DNA of 64,000 nt from Burkholderia stabilis (lineage in GTDB: Bacteria; Pseudomonadota; Gammaproteobacteria; Burkholderiales; Burkholderiaceae): contig NZ_CP016442.1 in NCBI RefSeq assembly GCF_001742165.1, positions 62,001 to 126,000 of the forward strand, written 5' to 3'. The position numbers and the translations under genes were made by a program. Shown piece by piece: positions 17,913 to 27,525 of the stretch. Under the pieces are notes generated by a model, which worked only from the letters and a program-made list of their open reading frames with translations, was not told the DNA's origin and ran no database searches. Every line of letters starts with the position of its first letter. Within the stretch, counting starts at the first letter, position 1.

Positions 17913-20000
17913 TCAGTGCGCGGGCGTGGCCATCCCGTTGTGGCGCAGCAGCGCATCGATCTCCGGCTCGCGGCCGCGGAATGCCTTGAACGAATCCATC
18001 GCCGGGCGGCTGCCGCCAACCTCGAGGATTTCGCGGCGATAGCGTGTGCCGGTCGCCGCGTCGAGCACGCTGCCGCTCGCGGCGGCCGCTTCCTCGAACG
18101 CCGCGTACGCGTCGGCCGACAGCACTTCCGCCCACTTGTAGCTGTAGTAGCCGGCCGCATAGCCGCCCGCGAAGATGTGGCTGAACGTGTTCGGCCAGCG
18201 CGAGAACGCCGCCTGCGGAATCACGTGGTAGCGCTCGTTGATCTCGCGCGCGAACGCGTTCACGCCGGTCGTACCCGCCGGGTCGAAGTCGACGTGCAGC
18301 AGCATGTCGAACATCGAGAACACGATCTGGCGCAGCGTGCCGAGCCCGCTCTGGAAATTCTTCGCGGCGATCATCTTGTCGAACAGCTCGCGCGGCAGCG
18401 CGGCGCCCGTGTCGACGTGCGACGACATCGACGACAGCACGTCCCATTCCCAGCAGAAGTTTTCCATGAACTGCGACGGCAGCTCGACCGCATCCCATTC
18501 GACGCCGTTGATGCCCGACACGCCGAGCTCGTCGACACGCGTGAGCATGTGGTGCAGCCCGTGGCCGAATTCATGGAACAGCGTGATGACTTCGTCGTGC
18601 GTGAAGCACGCGGGCTTGCCGCCGATCGGCGCCGAGAAGTTGCAGGTGAGATAGGCGACGGGCGTTTGCACGTCGCTGCCGCGCTTCGCGCGCGAGCGCG
18701 CGTCGTCCATCCATGCGCCGCCGCGCTTGCCTTCGCGGGCGTACAGGTCGAGATAGAACTGCGCGACGAGCGAGCCGTCGCGATTCTCGACGCGGAAGAA
18801 GCGCACGTCCTTGTGCCACACCGGCGCGTCGTCCGGCTTGATCCGCACGCCGAACAGCGTCTCGGTGACGGTGAACAGGCCCTTGAGCACGGCCGGCTCC
18901 GGGAAGTACTGCTTGACCTCGTTTTCCGAGAACGCATAACGCTGCTGGCGCAGCTTTTCGGCTGCATACGCGACGTCCCACGGCGCGAGTTCGGCGAGGC
19001 CGAGTTCCTTCGCGGCGAACGCGCGCAGTTCTTCCCAGTCCTTGTCCGCGTGCGGACGCGCGCGCGTCGCGAGATCCTCGAGGAACGCGATCACCTGCTG
19101 CGGCGATTCGGCCATCTTCGGCGCGAGCGACACTTCGGCGAAGTTGCGGTAGCCGAGCATCTGCGCCTCTTCGCGGCGCAGCTTCAGCTCGTCGGCGACG
19201 ATCGCCGTGTTGTCCCATTCTGCGCTGCCGCTGCCGTACTGCGGCCCGAGTTCCGACGCGCGGGTGGCGTACGCGCGGTAGAGCGTTTCACGCAGCGCGC
19301 GGTTGTCGGCGTACTGCAGCACCGGGAAATACGACGGGAAGTGCAGCGTGAATTTCCAGCCTTCCTTGCCGTCCTTCTGCGCCGCTTCGCGGGCGGCCTC
19401 GATCGCGTCGCCCGGCAGGCCGGCCAGTTCGGCTTCGTCCTGCACGAAGTACGCGTACGCGTTGGTCGCGTCGAGCACGTGGTCGGAGAACGCCTTCGAC
19501 AGCGCGGCCTGCTGTTCCTGCAGTTCCGCGAAGCGCGGCTTCTGGTCTTCGGGCAGCTCGGCGCCCGACAGGCGGAAGTCGCGCAGCGCGTTGTCGAGGA
19601 TCTTCTTGCGCTCGGCGGACAGCGACGCGTATTCGGCGCTCGCGGCGATCGCCTTGTACTTCTCGTACAGCGCGAGATTCTGGCCGACGCTCGACCAGAA
19701 CTCGGTCACGCGCGGCAGGTTCTCGCCGTACGCGGCACGCAGCTCGGGCGTATCGGCGACCGCGTTCAGGTGGCCGACGATGCCCCATGCGCGGCCGAGC
19801 GGCTCCGTCGCGTGCTCGACCGTCTCGACGACGGCGGCCCAGGTCGACGGCGTCGCGCTCGCGCTCGCGGCCTCGACCGCGCGGCTGGCTGCGTCGAGCA
19901 GCGTATCGAGCGCGGGCGTCACGTGTTCCGGGCGAATTTCGCCGAAGCGGGGCAGGCCGGAGAAGTCGAGGAGCGGATTGGTGTTGGCGCTGGCGGACAT
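17913..20000 (-). CDS. prlC: Oligopeptidase A (M3 zinc metallopeptidase)
   Basis: A 695-residue peptidase of the thimet-oligopeptidase family that degrades peptides, including cleaved signal peptides, in the cytoplasm. The zinc motif HEFGH is at 476-480 (HEFGHGLHHML). The start was placed at ATG 20000 (MSASANTNPLLDFSGLPRF), which matches the family N-terminus; the frame upstream to 20093 has no ribosome-binding site and no similarity. It is followed by a terminator and convergent with dinB. Confidence 0.93.
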   Translation of the reverse strand: MSASANTNPLLDFSGLPRFGEIRPEHVTPALDTLLDAASRAVEAASASATPSTWAAVVETVEHATEPLGRAWGIVGHLNAVADTPELRAAYGENLPRVTEFWSSVGQNLALYEKYKAIAASAEYASLSAERKKILDNALRDFRLSGAELPEDQKPRFAELQEQQAALSKAFSDHVLDATNAYAYFVQDEAELAGLPGDAIEAAREAAQKDGKEGWKFTLHFPSYFPVLQYADNRALRETLYRAYATRASELGPQYGSGSAEWDNTAIVADELKLRREEAQMLGYRNFAEVSLAPKMAESPQQVIAFLEDLATRARPHADKDWEELRAFAAKELGLAELAPWDVAYAAEKLRQQRYAFSENEVKQYFPEPAVLKGLFTVTETLFGVRIKPDDAPVWHKDVRFFRVENRDGSLVAQFYLDLYAREGKRGGAWMDDARSRAKRGSDVQTPVAYLTCNFSAPIGGKPACFTHDEVITLFHEFGHGLHHMLTRVDELGVSGINGVEWDAVELPSQFMENFCWEWDVLSSMSSHVDTGAALPRELFDKMIAAKNFQSGLGTLRQIVFSMFDMLLHVDFDPAGTTGVNAFAREINERYHVIPQAAFSRWPNTFSHIFAGGYAAGYYSYKWAEVLSADAYAAFEEAAAASGSVLDAATGTRYRREILEVGGSRPAMDSFKAFRGREPEIDALLRHNGMATPAH

Positions 20001-20237
20001 AAGACTCCCTGTCTGTTGCCGGATGAACCGGGATGAAAAGGGTAACGGCGGCAAGGCGCGATGGCGCCCGATACCGACATTATTGGGGCGCATCGTGCGC
20101 TTTCCAATCGTTAGTTTCTAACGGCGCGATTGACGCGGGGTCGGATGCGGGGCGGAAGGCCGTCCGGCGCGGTGGCCGGTGCAGTGCGGATGCGGGGCGC
20201 CGGCGCGCGGGAACGCGCCGGCTGAACGGGCAGAGGG

Positions 20238-21095
20238 TCAGGCGGCCGCGGCGGCGCGCTCGGCCGCTTCGATCGTGTTGATCAGCAGCATCGTGATGGT
20301 CATCGGGCCGACGCCGCCCGGCACCGGCGTGATGTGGCCGGCCACTTCCTTCACGCCGGCGAAGTCGACGTCGCCGCACAGCTTGCCCGCGTCGTCGCGG
20401 TTCATGCCGACGTCGATCACGGTCGCGCCGGGCTTCACCATGTCGGCGGTCAGGATGTTGCGCTTGCCGACCGCGGCGACCACGACGTCGGCCTGCCGCG
20501 TGTGCGCGGCGAGGTCGCGCGTCTTGCTGTGGCAGATCGTCACGGTCGCGCCGGCGTCGAGCAGCATCATCGCCATCGGTTTGCCGACGATGTTCGAACG
20601 GCCGATCACGACCGCGTTCACACCCTGCAGCGGGATGTCGTGCGCCTCGAACATCTTCATCACGCCGTACGGCGTGCACGGGCGGAACAGCGGCTTGCCC
20701 GTCATCAGCGCACCGGCGTTCGCGACGTGAAAGCCGTCGACGTCCTTTTCCGGCGCGATTGCCTCGATCACCTTGTGGCTGTCGATGTGCGCGGGCAGCG
20801 GCAGTTGGACGAGAATGCCGTGGATCTTCGGATCGCGGTTCAGTTCGTCGATGCGCGCGAGCAGGTCGGCTTCCGACAGCGTCGCCGGGTATGCGTCCTT
20901 CAGCGAGAAGAAGCCGTTGTCCTCGCACGCCTTGATCTTGTTGCGCACGTAGACTTCGCTCGCCGGGTTTTCGCCGACGAGGATCACCGCGAGGCCGGGC
21001 TGGTGGCCGCGTGCGGTCAGGGCGGCGGCGCGTTCGGCGGCCTGCGCGCGCAGGGTCTTCGAAAGGGCGTTGCCGTCGATGAGGAGGGCTGTCAT
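20238..21095 (-). CDS. folD: Bifunctional methylenetetrahydrofolate dehydrogenase/cyclohydrolase FolD
   Basis: A 285-residue cytosolic enzyme of one-carbon metabolism that interconverts 5,10-methylene-, methenyl- and 10-formyl-THF with [17 protein letters not shown] holds the catalytic Lys, the conserved folate site is [12 protein letters not shown], and the NADP-binding loop is [31 protein letters not shown] lies at the C-terminus. Start ATG 21095 gives [13 protein letters not shown]. It stands alone, with a gap of about 240 bp from the response-regulator gene upstream of it on the same strand. Confidence 0.95.
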   Translation of the reverse strand: MTALLIDGNALSKTLRAQAAERAAALTARGHQPGLAVILVGENPASEVYVRNKIKACEDNGFFSLKDAYPATLSEADLLARIDELNRDPKIHGILVQLPLPAHIDSHKVIEAIAPEKDVDGFHVANAGALMTGKPLFRPCTPYGVMKMFEAHDIPLQGVNAVVIGRSNIVGKPMAMMLLDAGATVTICHSKTRDLAAHTRQADVVVAAVGKRNILTADMVKPGATVIDVGMNRDDAGKLCGDVDFAGVKEVAGHITPVPGGVGPMTITMLLINTIEAAERAAAAA

Positions 21096-21335
21096 GGTGG
21101 TGGGTCCTGCCGGGAAGTTGGAATGCGGGCGTGCGGCACGCGAAGCGCCGCAGCAAAACACGCAATTATACCGTTCGCCTGTTGCCGTCCGACAGCGAAT
21201 AAGCGGGAAGCGTCACGGCCGCGGCGCTCGCGCGCCGGGAGGAAAGGCCGCCGCCGCGCGAGTGGGCCGCATCGCGCGGGGCGGCAGGTACGGGTTGCAG
21301 GCCGGGCGGGCAGCGCCGCCGCGGCCGGCGAACGC

Positions 21336-21974
21336 TCAGGCCTGTTTCTTCGACAGCGCGAGGCGCAGCAGGTCGGCCACCGTGTTGACGTTGAGCTTTT
21401 CCATGATGTTCGCGCGGTGCGCTTCGACCGTCTTGATGCTGATGCCGAGATCGTCGGCGATCTGCTTGTTCAGGCGGCCCGCGATGATCCGTTCGAGCAC
21501 TTGCTGCTCGCGCGCGGTCAGCTTCGACAGGCGTTCGCTTGCGGCCCGCTGTTCCTGGACGCTCTTGCTCTCGCTTCGGGCCTTGTCGAGCATCCGCTCG
21601 ACGAGCTTGCGCAGCTCCGCTTCGTCGAACGGTTTCTCGATAAAGTCCATCGCACCCTTTTTCATCGTCGAGACGGCCATCGGCACGTCGCCGTGACCCG
21701 TGACGAAGATGATCGGCAGTGCGGCGTTGTCGGCGATCAGGCGTTCCTGCAACTCGAGACCGCTCATGCCCGACATCCGCACGTCGAGGATCAGGCACGC
21801 GATCTGGCCGGCCTGCTGTGCGGGCTGGTATGCATCGAGGAATTGCTCGGCGCTCGAGAAGCATTGAACGCGATAGCCGTTCGCCTCCAGCAGCCAGCGC
21901 AGCGAGTCCCGTACGGCCTCGTCGTCGTCGACGACAAAGACGGTTTCCTGAGTGGTGGTGACAGGGCTATTCAT
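21336..21974 (-). CDS. FixJ-family response regulator
   Basis: A 212-residue two-domain regulator. The receiver (about 10-125) has DDD at 16-18, the phospho-acceptor Asp64 (LILDVRMSGMSG), Thr in FVTGHGD and Lys in IEKPFDE. The LuxR-type helix-turn-helix (about 150-210) has TAREQQVLERIIAG and NKQIADDLGISIKTVEAHR. Its ATG overlaps the stop of the upstream sensor kinase by 4 bp, so they form one operon. The target genes are unknown; aceE lies next to the pair. Confidence 0.92.
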   Translation of the reverse strand: MNSPVTTTQETVFVVDDDEAVRDSLRWLLEANGYRVQCFSSAEQFLDAYQPAQQAGQIACLILDVRMSGMSGLELQERLIADNAALPIIFVTGHGDVPMAVSTMKKGAMDFIEKPFDEAELRKLVERMLDKARSESKSVQEQRAASERLSKLTAREQQVLERIIAGRLNKQIADDLGISIKTVEAHRANIMEKLNVNTVADLLRLALSKKQA

Positions 21975-24487
21975 AGTTCTCCCGTAACGGTATGTGATGC
22001 CGATGCCTCGCGCCCCCCTTGGCCGAGATCAGCGGGTTCCCCAATGGGCAGGCTGCAGTGGAACGTCGCGCCGGAAATGCGGCCATCCGGCTCGACGTTG
22101 TTGACCACCCACAGACGCCCCCGATGCGATTCGATGATCGAACGGCAGATGTTCAGCCCCATGCCCGTGCCATCGGACTTGGTGCTGTAAAACGGTTCAA
22201 ACAGGCGCTCGGCGGTCGCTTCGTCGACGCCCGGGCCCTGGTCGATCACACGGATGTCGACGAATCCCGCATCGATGTCGGCGACGACGCGGATCACGCC
22301 GTCCGCCGACGCCGGCTTCACGTCGGCCATCGCCTCGGCTGCGTTCTTCATCAGGTTCATCAGCACCTGCTCGATCAGCACGGGGTCGACATAAATAATA
22401 GGCATTCTTGCGAGGATTTCCGTGACGATCCGGATCCTGCGCTTCCTGGCCTCGATTTCGGCGAGCCCGACCGCGTCGGCGACGATGTCCGCGACCCGCG
22501 CCGGCTGGCGCTTCGGCTCGCTGCGCTTCACGAATTCGCGGATCCGCTTGACGATCATCCCCGCGCGCAGCGCCTGCTGCGCGGTCTTCTCGAGCGCGGG
22601 CTGCAGCGTCTCGGGCGTGCCGCGGCCGCTCTTGACGAGCGCGAGCGTGCCCGAGCAATAGTTGTTGATCGCGGCGAGCGGCTGATTCAATTCGTGAGCA
22701 ATCGACGACGCCATTTCACCCATCGTCATCAATCGGCTCGTGAACTGCAGCTTTTCTTCCTGCTGATGCGCGAGCTCCTGCGCCTTCTTGCGGGTCGTGA
22801 TGTCGGTCGCGATCTGCATCTGCGCGAGGTGGCCGTCCACCCACTGGATGTACTGGCGGCGCACTTCGAACCACTTCTGGATGCTCTCGACGTACACCTC
22901 CTGCGCATCGGCGGTGCTGCTCGTCAGCGCGGCGGCCGGCAGGCCCGCGAACGCGTCGACCATGTCGATCGAGTCGGACGATGCCTGCGCGCGGTCGAAG
23001 CCGCCGCCCGACAGTTCGAGGTGGCCGTCCGGGCGGATGCCGAACAGGTGGCGGTAGTAGCGGTTCGCGAACAGCAGCTCGGCTTCGTCGGCGGCCAGCA
23101 CCGACACCGCGGCGTCGAGGCTTTCGAGCACGGTCGTGAAGCGCTCGTGTGCGGCCGCGAGTTCCTCGCGCGCGCGCTTCGGCTCGGTGATGTCGGTCAT
23201 CGGCGACATCCAGCCGGTCTGGCGGCCGGAACTGTCGATCAGCGGCGACACGTACAGGCGCGCGTGGAACAGCGTGCCGTTCTTGCGGCGCACGCGCAGC
23301 TCGAAGCCCGAACTCGGCGCCTTGCCGCGCAGCGTCATGTCGAGCTGGCGCTGCATTTCCGGGTAGGCATCGCGCGGCCAGTACGGGAACGGCGCGACCT
23401 TGCCGACGAGGTCGGTTTCGTCCCAGCCCGTCATCCGGCAGAACGCGGGGTTCACGTGCGTGATGCGGCCGTGCATGTCGAGCACGCGCATGCCGATCAG
23501 CACCGAGTTTTCCATCGCGCGGCGGAAGAACGCTTCCGCGTACAGCGCCTGCTGCGCCTCGAAGCGCTGGCGCGTGTGCTTCCACAGGCTCCAGAGGCTC
23601 CACAGCACGAAGCACGACAGGCCTGCCACGAGCCACACGAGCGTGTTGTTGGTCAGGTTCGTGAGCTGCGGGAACGCGTACACGCGCACGGTCAGCCCCT
23701 GGCCGGGCGGATCGAGCGGCAGGTCGTAGTGGGAGTCGCGCGGCAGGCGCGGGCGCGTCGACGTGGACGACAGCTCGCGGTTGTTCGCGTCGGTGATCGA
23801 GATCTTGTACTTCGACGACAGCTCTTGCGGGATGTCGTGCTTCAGGATGCCTTCGACCGAGAACACCGCGGCGATCGAGCCGAGATATTCGCGATCGCCG
23901 CGCATTACGGGCGTCTGCAGCGTGATGAAGCCGTTGCCGAAGTCGTCGTAGATCAGCGGGGAATAGGCCTGGCGGCGCGTGCTGCGCGCTTCGTCATAGG
24001 CGCCGCGCACGGCTTCCTGCATCTGCGCGTCGCCGGGCTTCGCGAGCCGCTGGCCGAGCAGCGGCGGATGCACGGTCGGCCAGCGTTGCACGCCGGGCGC
24101 CGTGTACCAGTTCAGGTAGAGGATTTCCGGATGCGTCTGCATCACGTCCGCGACGGCCATCTGGAACGCGTTCTGGTCGAGGCGGCCGGACGCGAGATCG
24201 CGCGACAGCGCCTGCAATTGTTCCTGCGCGCCCGTCATCGACAGGCGGATCTGCTGCTGCGCCCACGCGACGTTGCGAAAGAGGGTGTCTTCCTGCTGCT
24301 GCTGCTCGCGGCGATTGAGGCTCCACAGGATCAGGCTCATCACCACGAGGAACACCAGGATCGACAGCAGCGGCGTCAGCAAATAGGAATTGGACCACCA
24401 CGGTCCGTGGTGCCAACGGGACGGCTGCGACTCCGCCGGCGGGCCCGACGGTCGCGCCGAGCGTGCGAAAAGCCGATCGGTCAACAT
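21971..24487 (-). CDS. Membrane-bound PAS-containing sensor histidine kinase (FixL/DctB-like)
   Basis: An 838-residue kinase. TM1 (about 36-57) and TM2 (281-302) bracket a ~220-residue extracytoplasmic sensor region of the Cache/CHASE kind. Two PAS domains follow (about 320-435 and 445-565). HisKA has phospho-acceptor His598 (SSIAHELNQPL), the N box is NLMKNAAEAM (711-720), and the ATP-binding boxes are DQGPGV and GTGMGLNI. The AHELNQPL form is typical of FixL/DctB/TtrS-type kinases. The signal is unknown. It is cotranscribed with the FixJ-type regulator and divergent from aceE. Confidence 0.9.
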   Translation of the reverse strand: MLTDRLFARSARPSGPPAESQPSRWHHGPWWSNSYLLTPLLSILVFLVVMSLILWSLNRREQQQQEDTLFRNVAWAQQQIRLSMTGAQEQLQALSRDLASGRLDQNAFQMAVADVMQTHPEILYLNWYTAPGVQRWPTVHPPLLGQRLAKPGDAQMQEAVRGAYDEARSTRRQAYSPLIYDDFGNGFITLQTPVMRGDREYLGSIAAVFSVEGILKHDIPQELSSKYKISITDANNRELSSTSTRPRLPRDSHYDLPLDPPGQGLTVRVYAFPQLTNLTNNTLVWLVAGLSCFVLWSLWSLWKHTRQRFEAQQALYAEAFFRRAMENSVLIGMRVLDMHGRITHVNPAFCRMTGWDETDLVGKVAPFPYWPRDAYPEMQRQLDMTLRGKAPSSGFELRVRRKNGTLFHARLYVSPLIDSSGRQTGWMSPMTDITEPKRAREELAAAHERFTTVLESLDAAVSVLAADEAELLFANRYYRHLFGIRPDGHLELSGGGFDRAQASSDSIDMVDAFAGLPAAALTSSTADAQEVYVESIQKWFEVRRQYIQWVDGHLAQMQIATDITTRKKAQELAHQQEEKLQFTSRLMTMGEMASSIAHELNQPLAAINNYCSGTLALVKSGRGTPETLQPALEKTAQQALRAGMIVKRIREFVKRSEPKRQPARVADIVADAVGLAEIEARKRRIRIVTEILARMPIIYVDPVLIEQVLMNLMKNAAEAMADVKPASADGVIRVVADIDAGFVDIRVIDQGPGVDEATAERLFEPFYSTKSDGTGMGLNICRSIIESHRGRLWVVNNVEPDGRISGATFHCSLPIGEPADLGQGGREASASHTVTGEL

Positions 24488-24648
24488 GGCAGGATTGTAG
24501 CGCAGCGCAATACATGGAAAACCTATACCGGATATGTTGAACGGAAACGGATTTGTGCCGCGGCGGCGTGCCGGAGAGCCCCGAAATATGGGTGCAGCGC
24601 AGCAATATTCCGCATTACGAGAAAAGATCTCACAATTCGAAAATTTTG

Positions 24649-24678
24649 TTGCGCAGGCCCGCGCACGCTCATTACAAT
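24649..24678 (+). promoter_or_regulatory. Candidate aceE promoter
   Basis: TTGCGC (24649-24654), an 18-bp spacer and TACAAT (24673-24678) lie about 80 bp before the aceE start. The 273-bp divergent region between the sensor kinase and aceE is visibly AT-richer than its surroundings, as expected for a control region. Confidence 0.45.
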
Positions 24679-24760
24679 CCGCTGGAGCTTGCCCGCAGCC
24701 GGTCGCGTCGCGTCGTCTGCACGAGAGCGATCCTCACATTCCAGGACCCAGGAGACGAGA

Positions 24761-27457
24761 ATGTCCGCTGTACCGAACGAAGTGATGAAATATGTCGCCG
24801 CCGAACGTGACGACGACCCGCAAGAAACCGTCGAGTGGCTGGAGTCCCTCGATGGCGTGATCTCCTCCGTGGGCACCGGCCGTGCGCATTACCTGATCGA
24901 AAAGCAGATCGAGTTCGCACGCATGCACGGCGAACACCTGCCGTTTTCCGCGAATACCCCGTACATCAACACGATCCCGGTCGAAGCCCAGGCGAAGATT
25001 CCGGGCGACCAGGACCTCGAGCACCGCATCCGTTCGTACACGCGCTGGAACGCGCTGGCGATGGTGCTGCGCGCAGGCAAGGACACCAACGTCGGCGGCC
25101 ACATCGCATCGTTCGCGTCGGCCGCGACGCTCTATGACGTCGGCTACAACCACTTCTGGCATGCGCCGTCCGAGAACCACGGCGGCGATCTCGTGTTCGT
25201 GCAGGGCCACTCGTCGCCGGGCGTGTATTCGCGCGCGTTCCTGCTCGGCCGCCTGACCGAGAACCAGCTCGACAACTTCCGCCAGGAAGTCGGCGGCAAC
25301 GGCATTTCGTCGTATCCGCACCCGTGGCTGATGCCGGACTTCTGGCAGTTCCCGACCGTGTCGATGGGCCTCGGCCCGATCATGGCGATCTACCAGGCCC
25401 GCTTCATGAAGTACATCGAAGCGCGCGGCATCGCGAAGACGCAGGGCCGCAAGGTGTGGGCGTTCCTCGGCGACGGCGAGACGGACGAACCGGAATCGCT
25501 CGGCGCGATCGGGATGGCGAGCCGCGAGAAGCTCGACAACCTCGTGTTCGTGATCAACTGCAACCTGCAGCGTCTCGATGGCCCGGTGCGCGGCAACGGC
25601 AAGATCATCCAGGAACTGGAATCGGAATTCCGCGGCGCCGGCTGGAACGTGATCAAGGTCATCTGGGGCAGCCGCTGGGATGCGCTGTTCGCACGCGACA
25701 AGACGGGCGCGCTGATGCGCCGCATGATGGAAGTCGTCGACGGCGAATACCAGACGTACAAGTCGGAATCGGGCGCGTTCGTGCGCGAGCACTTCTTCAA
25801 CACGCCTGAGCTGAAGGCGCTCGTCGCCGACTGGTCGGACGACGACATCTGGGCGCTGAACCGCGGCGGCCACGATCCGCACAAGATCTACGCGGCGTTC
25901 CACGAAGCCAGCAACACGAAGGACGCGCCGACCGTCATCCTCGCGAAGACCATCAAGGGCTACGGGATGGGCGAGTCGGGCCAGGCGATGAACATCACGC
26001 ACCAGCAGAAGAAGCTGCCGGTCGAGCAACTGAAGAAGTTCCGTGACCAGTTCCGCCTGCCGATCACCGACGAACAGATCGCCGACGTGCCGTACCTCAA
26101 GTTCGAGGAAGGCTCGAAGGAACTCGAATACATGCGCAAGCAGCGCATGGACCTCGGCGGCTACCTGCCGCAGCGTCGCGAGAAGGCGACGTCGCTGCCG
26201 GTGCCGGCGCTCGACGCGTTCGAGCCGCTCCTGAAGGGCACGGGCGAAGGCCGCGAGATCTCGACGACGATGGCGTTCGTGCGGATCCTGAACATCCTGC
26301 TGAAGGACAAGGCGCTCGGCAAGCGCGTCGTGCCGATCGTCCCGGACGAATCGCGTACGTTCGGCATGGAAGGCCTGTTCCGCCAGATCGGTATCTGGAA
26401 CCAGCAGGGTCAGAAGTACGTGCCGGAAGATTCCGACCAGCTGATGTTCTACAAGGAATCGGAAACCGGCCAGATCCTGCAGGAAGGCATCAACGAAGCG
26501 GGCGGCATGTGCGACTGGATCGCGGCGGCGACGTCGTACTCGACGCACGGCGAGATCATGGTGCCGTTCTACATCTTCTATTCGATGTTCGGCTTCCAGC
26601 GGATCGGCGACCTCGCATGGGCCGCAGGCGACATGCGCTCGCGCGGCTTCCTGCTCGGCGGTACCGCGGGCCGCACGACGCTGAACGGCGAAGGCCTGCA
26701 GCACGAAGACGGTCACTCGCTCCTGTGGGCGGCATCGGTGCCGAACTGCGTGAGCTACGACCCGACCTTCGGTTTTGAGCTCGCGGTGATCATCCAGGAC
26801 GGTCTGCGCCGCATGGTGCAGGACCAGGAAGACGTGTACTACTACATCACGGTGATGAACGAGAACTACGAGCACCCGGCGATTCCGCAGGGCGAGCACG
26901 TGGCGGCCGACATCATCAAGGGCATGTACGCGTTCAAGAAGGCCGACGCCGACAAGAAGGCGCCGCGCGTTCAACTGCTCGGCGCGGGCACGATCTTCAA
27001 CGAAGTGATCGCTGCCGCCGACCTGCTGAAGAACGACTGGGGCGTCGCCGCCGACCTGTGGAGCGTGCCGAGCTTCACCGAGCTCGCGCGCGAAGGCCAC
27101 GAAATCGAGCGCTGGAACCTGCTCCATCCGACCGAAGAGCGCCGCCTGTCGCACGTGCAGAAGTGCCTGAAGGACACGCAGGGCCCGGTCATCGCATCGA
27201 CCGACTACGTCCGTGCGCTGGTCGACCAGATTCGCGGCCAGATCGATCGCCGCTTTGTCGTGCTGGGCACCGACGGTTACGGCCGTTCGGACACGCGCGA
27301 GAACCTGCGTCACTTCTTCGAGGTCGACCGTCACTGGGTCACCGTCGCGGCGCTCAACGCGCTGGCCGACGAAGGTACGATCGAGCGCAAGGTGGTCGCT
27401 GAAGCGATCGCCAAGTACAACCTCGATCCGTCCAAGCCCAACCCGATGACCGTTTAA
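24761..27457 (+). CDS. aceE: Pyruvate dehydrogenase E1 component, homodimeric type
   Basis: An 898-residue thiamine-diphosphate enzyme that decarboxylates pyruvate and acetylates the lipoyl groups of AceF. The ThDP motif runs from GDGETDEPES to NCNLQRLDGP (near residues 233-270), and GPIMAIYQARFMKYI is also conserved. The length is close to the ~890 residues of E. coli AceE. The ATG at 24761 has an AGGAGACGAGA ribosome-binding site; the upstream in-frame extension runs through the divergent kinase gene and is not real. It is the first gene of aceE-aceF-lpdA. Confidence 0.97.
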   Translation: MSAVPNEVMKYVAAERDDDPQETVEWLESLDGVISSVGTGRAHYLIEKQIEFARMHGEHLPFSANTPYINTIPVEAQAKIPGDQDLEHRIRSYTRWNALAMVLRAGKDTNVGGHIASFASAATLYDVGYNHFWHAPSENHGGDLVFVQGHSSPGVYSRAFLLGRLTENQLDNFRQEVGGNGISSYPHPWLMPDFWQFPTVSMGLGPIMAIYQARFMKYIEARGIAKTQGRKVWAFLGDGETDEPESLGAIGMASREKLDNLVFVINCNLQRLDGPVRGNGKIIQELESEFRGAGWNVIKVIWGSRWDALFARDKTGALMRRMMEVVDGEYQTYKSESGAFVREHFFNTPELKALVADWSDDDIWALNRGGHDPHKIYAAFHEASNTKDAPTVILAKTIKGYGMGESGQAMNITHQQKKLPVEQLKKFRDQFRLPITDEQIADVPYLKFEEGSKELEYMRKQRMDLGGYLPQRREKATSLPVPALDAFEPLLKGTGEGREISTTMAFVRILNILLKDKALGKRVVPIVPDESRTFGMEGLFRQIGIWNQQGQKYVPEDSDQLMFYKESETGQILQEGINEAGGMCDWIAAATSYSTHGEIMVPFYIFYSMFGFQRIGDLAWAAGDMRSRGFLLGGTAGRTTLNGEGLQHEDGHSLLWAASVPNCVSYDPTFGFELAVIIQDGLRRMVQDQEDVYYYITVMNENYEHPAIPQGEHVAADIIKGMYAFKKADADKKAPRVQLLGAGTIFNEVIAAADLLKNDWGVAADLWSVPSFTELAREGHEIERWNLLHPTEERRLSHVQKCLKDTQGPVIASTDYVRALVDQIRGQIDRRFVVLGTDGYGRSDTRENLRHFFEVDRHWVTVAALNALADEGTIERKVVAEAIAKYNLDPSKPNPMTV

Positions 27458-27525
27458 CGCACACGCCGTGTGATGCCGCGCGCCGCCTCCGGGAGGGGCG
27501 CGCGCGGCCATGGAGACAGAAACAG

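Noticed and set aside
22019..24760. 900-residue N-terminal extension of AceE
   Set aside because: It runs antisense through the histidine kinase gene and has a shadow-frame composition; ATG 24761 has a good ribosome-binding site and the conserved AceE start.
24488..24760. Short reverse-strand and forward-strand ORFs upstream of aceE
   Set aside because: They fall in an AT-richer promoter region, have no family, and overlap the predicted aceE promoter.
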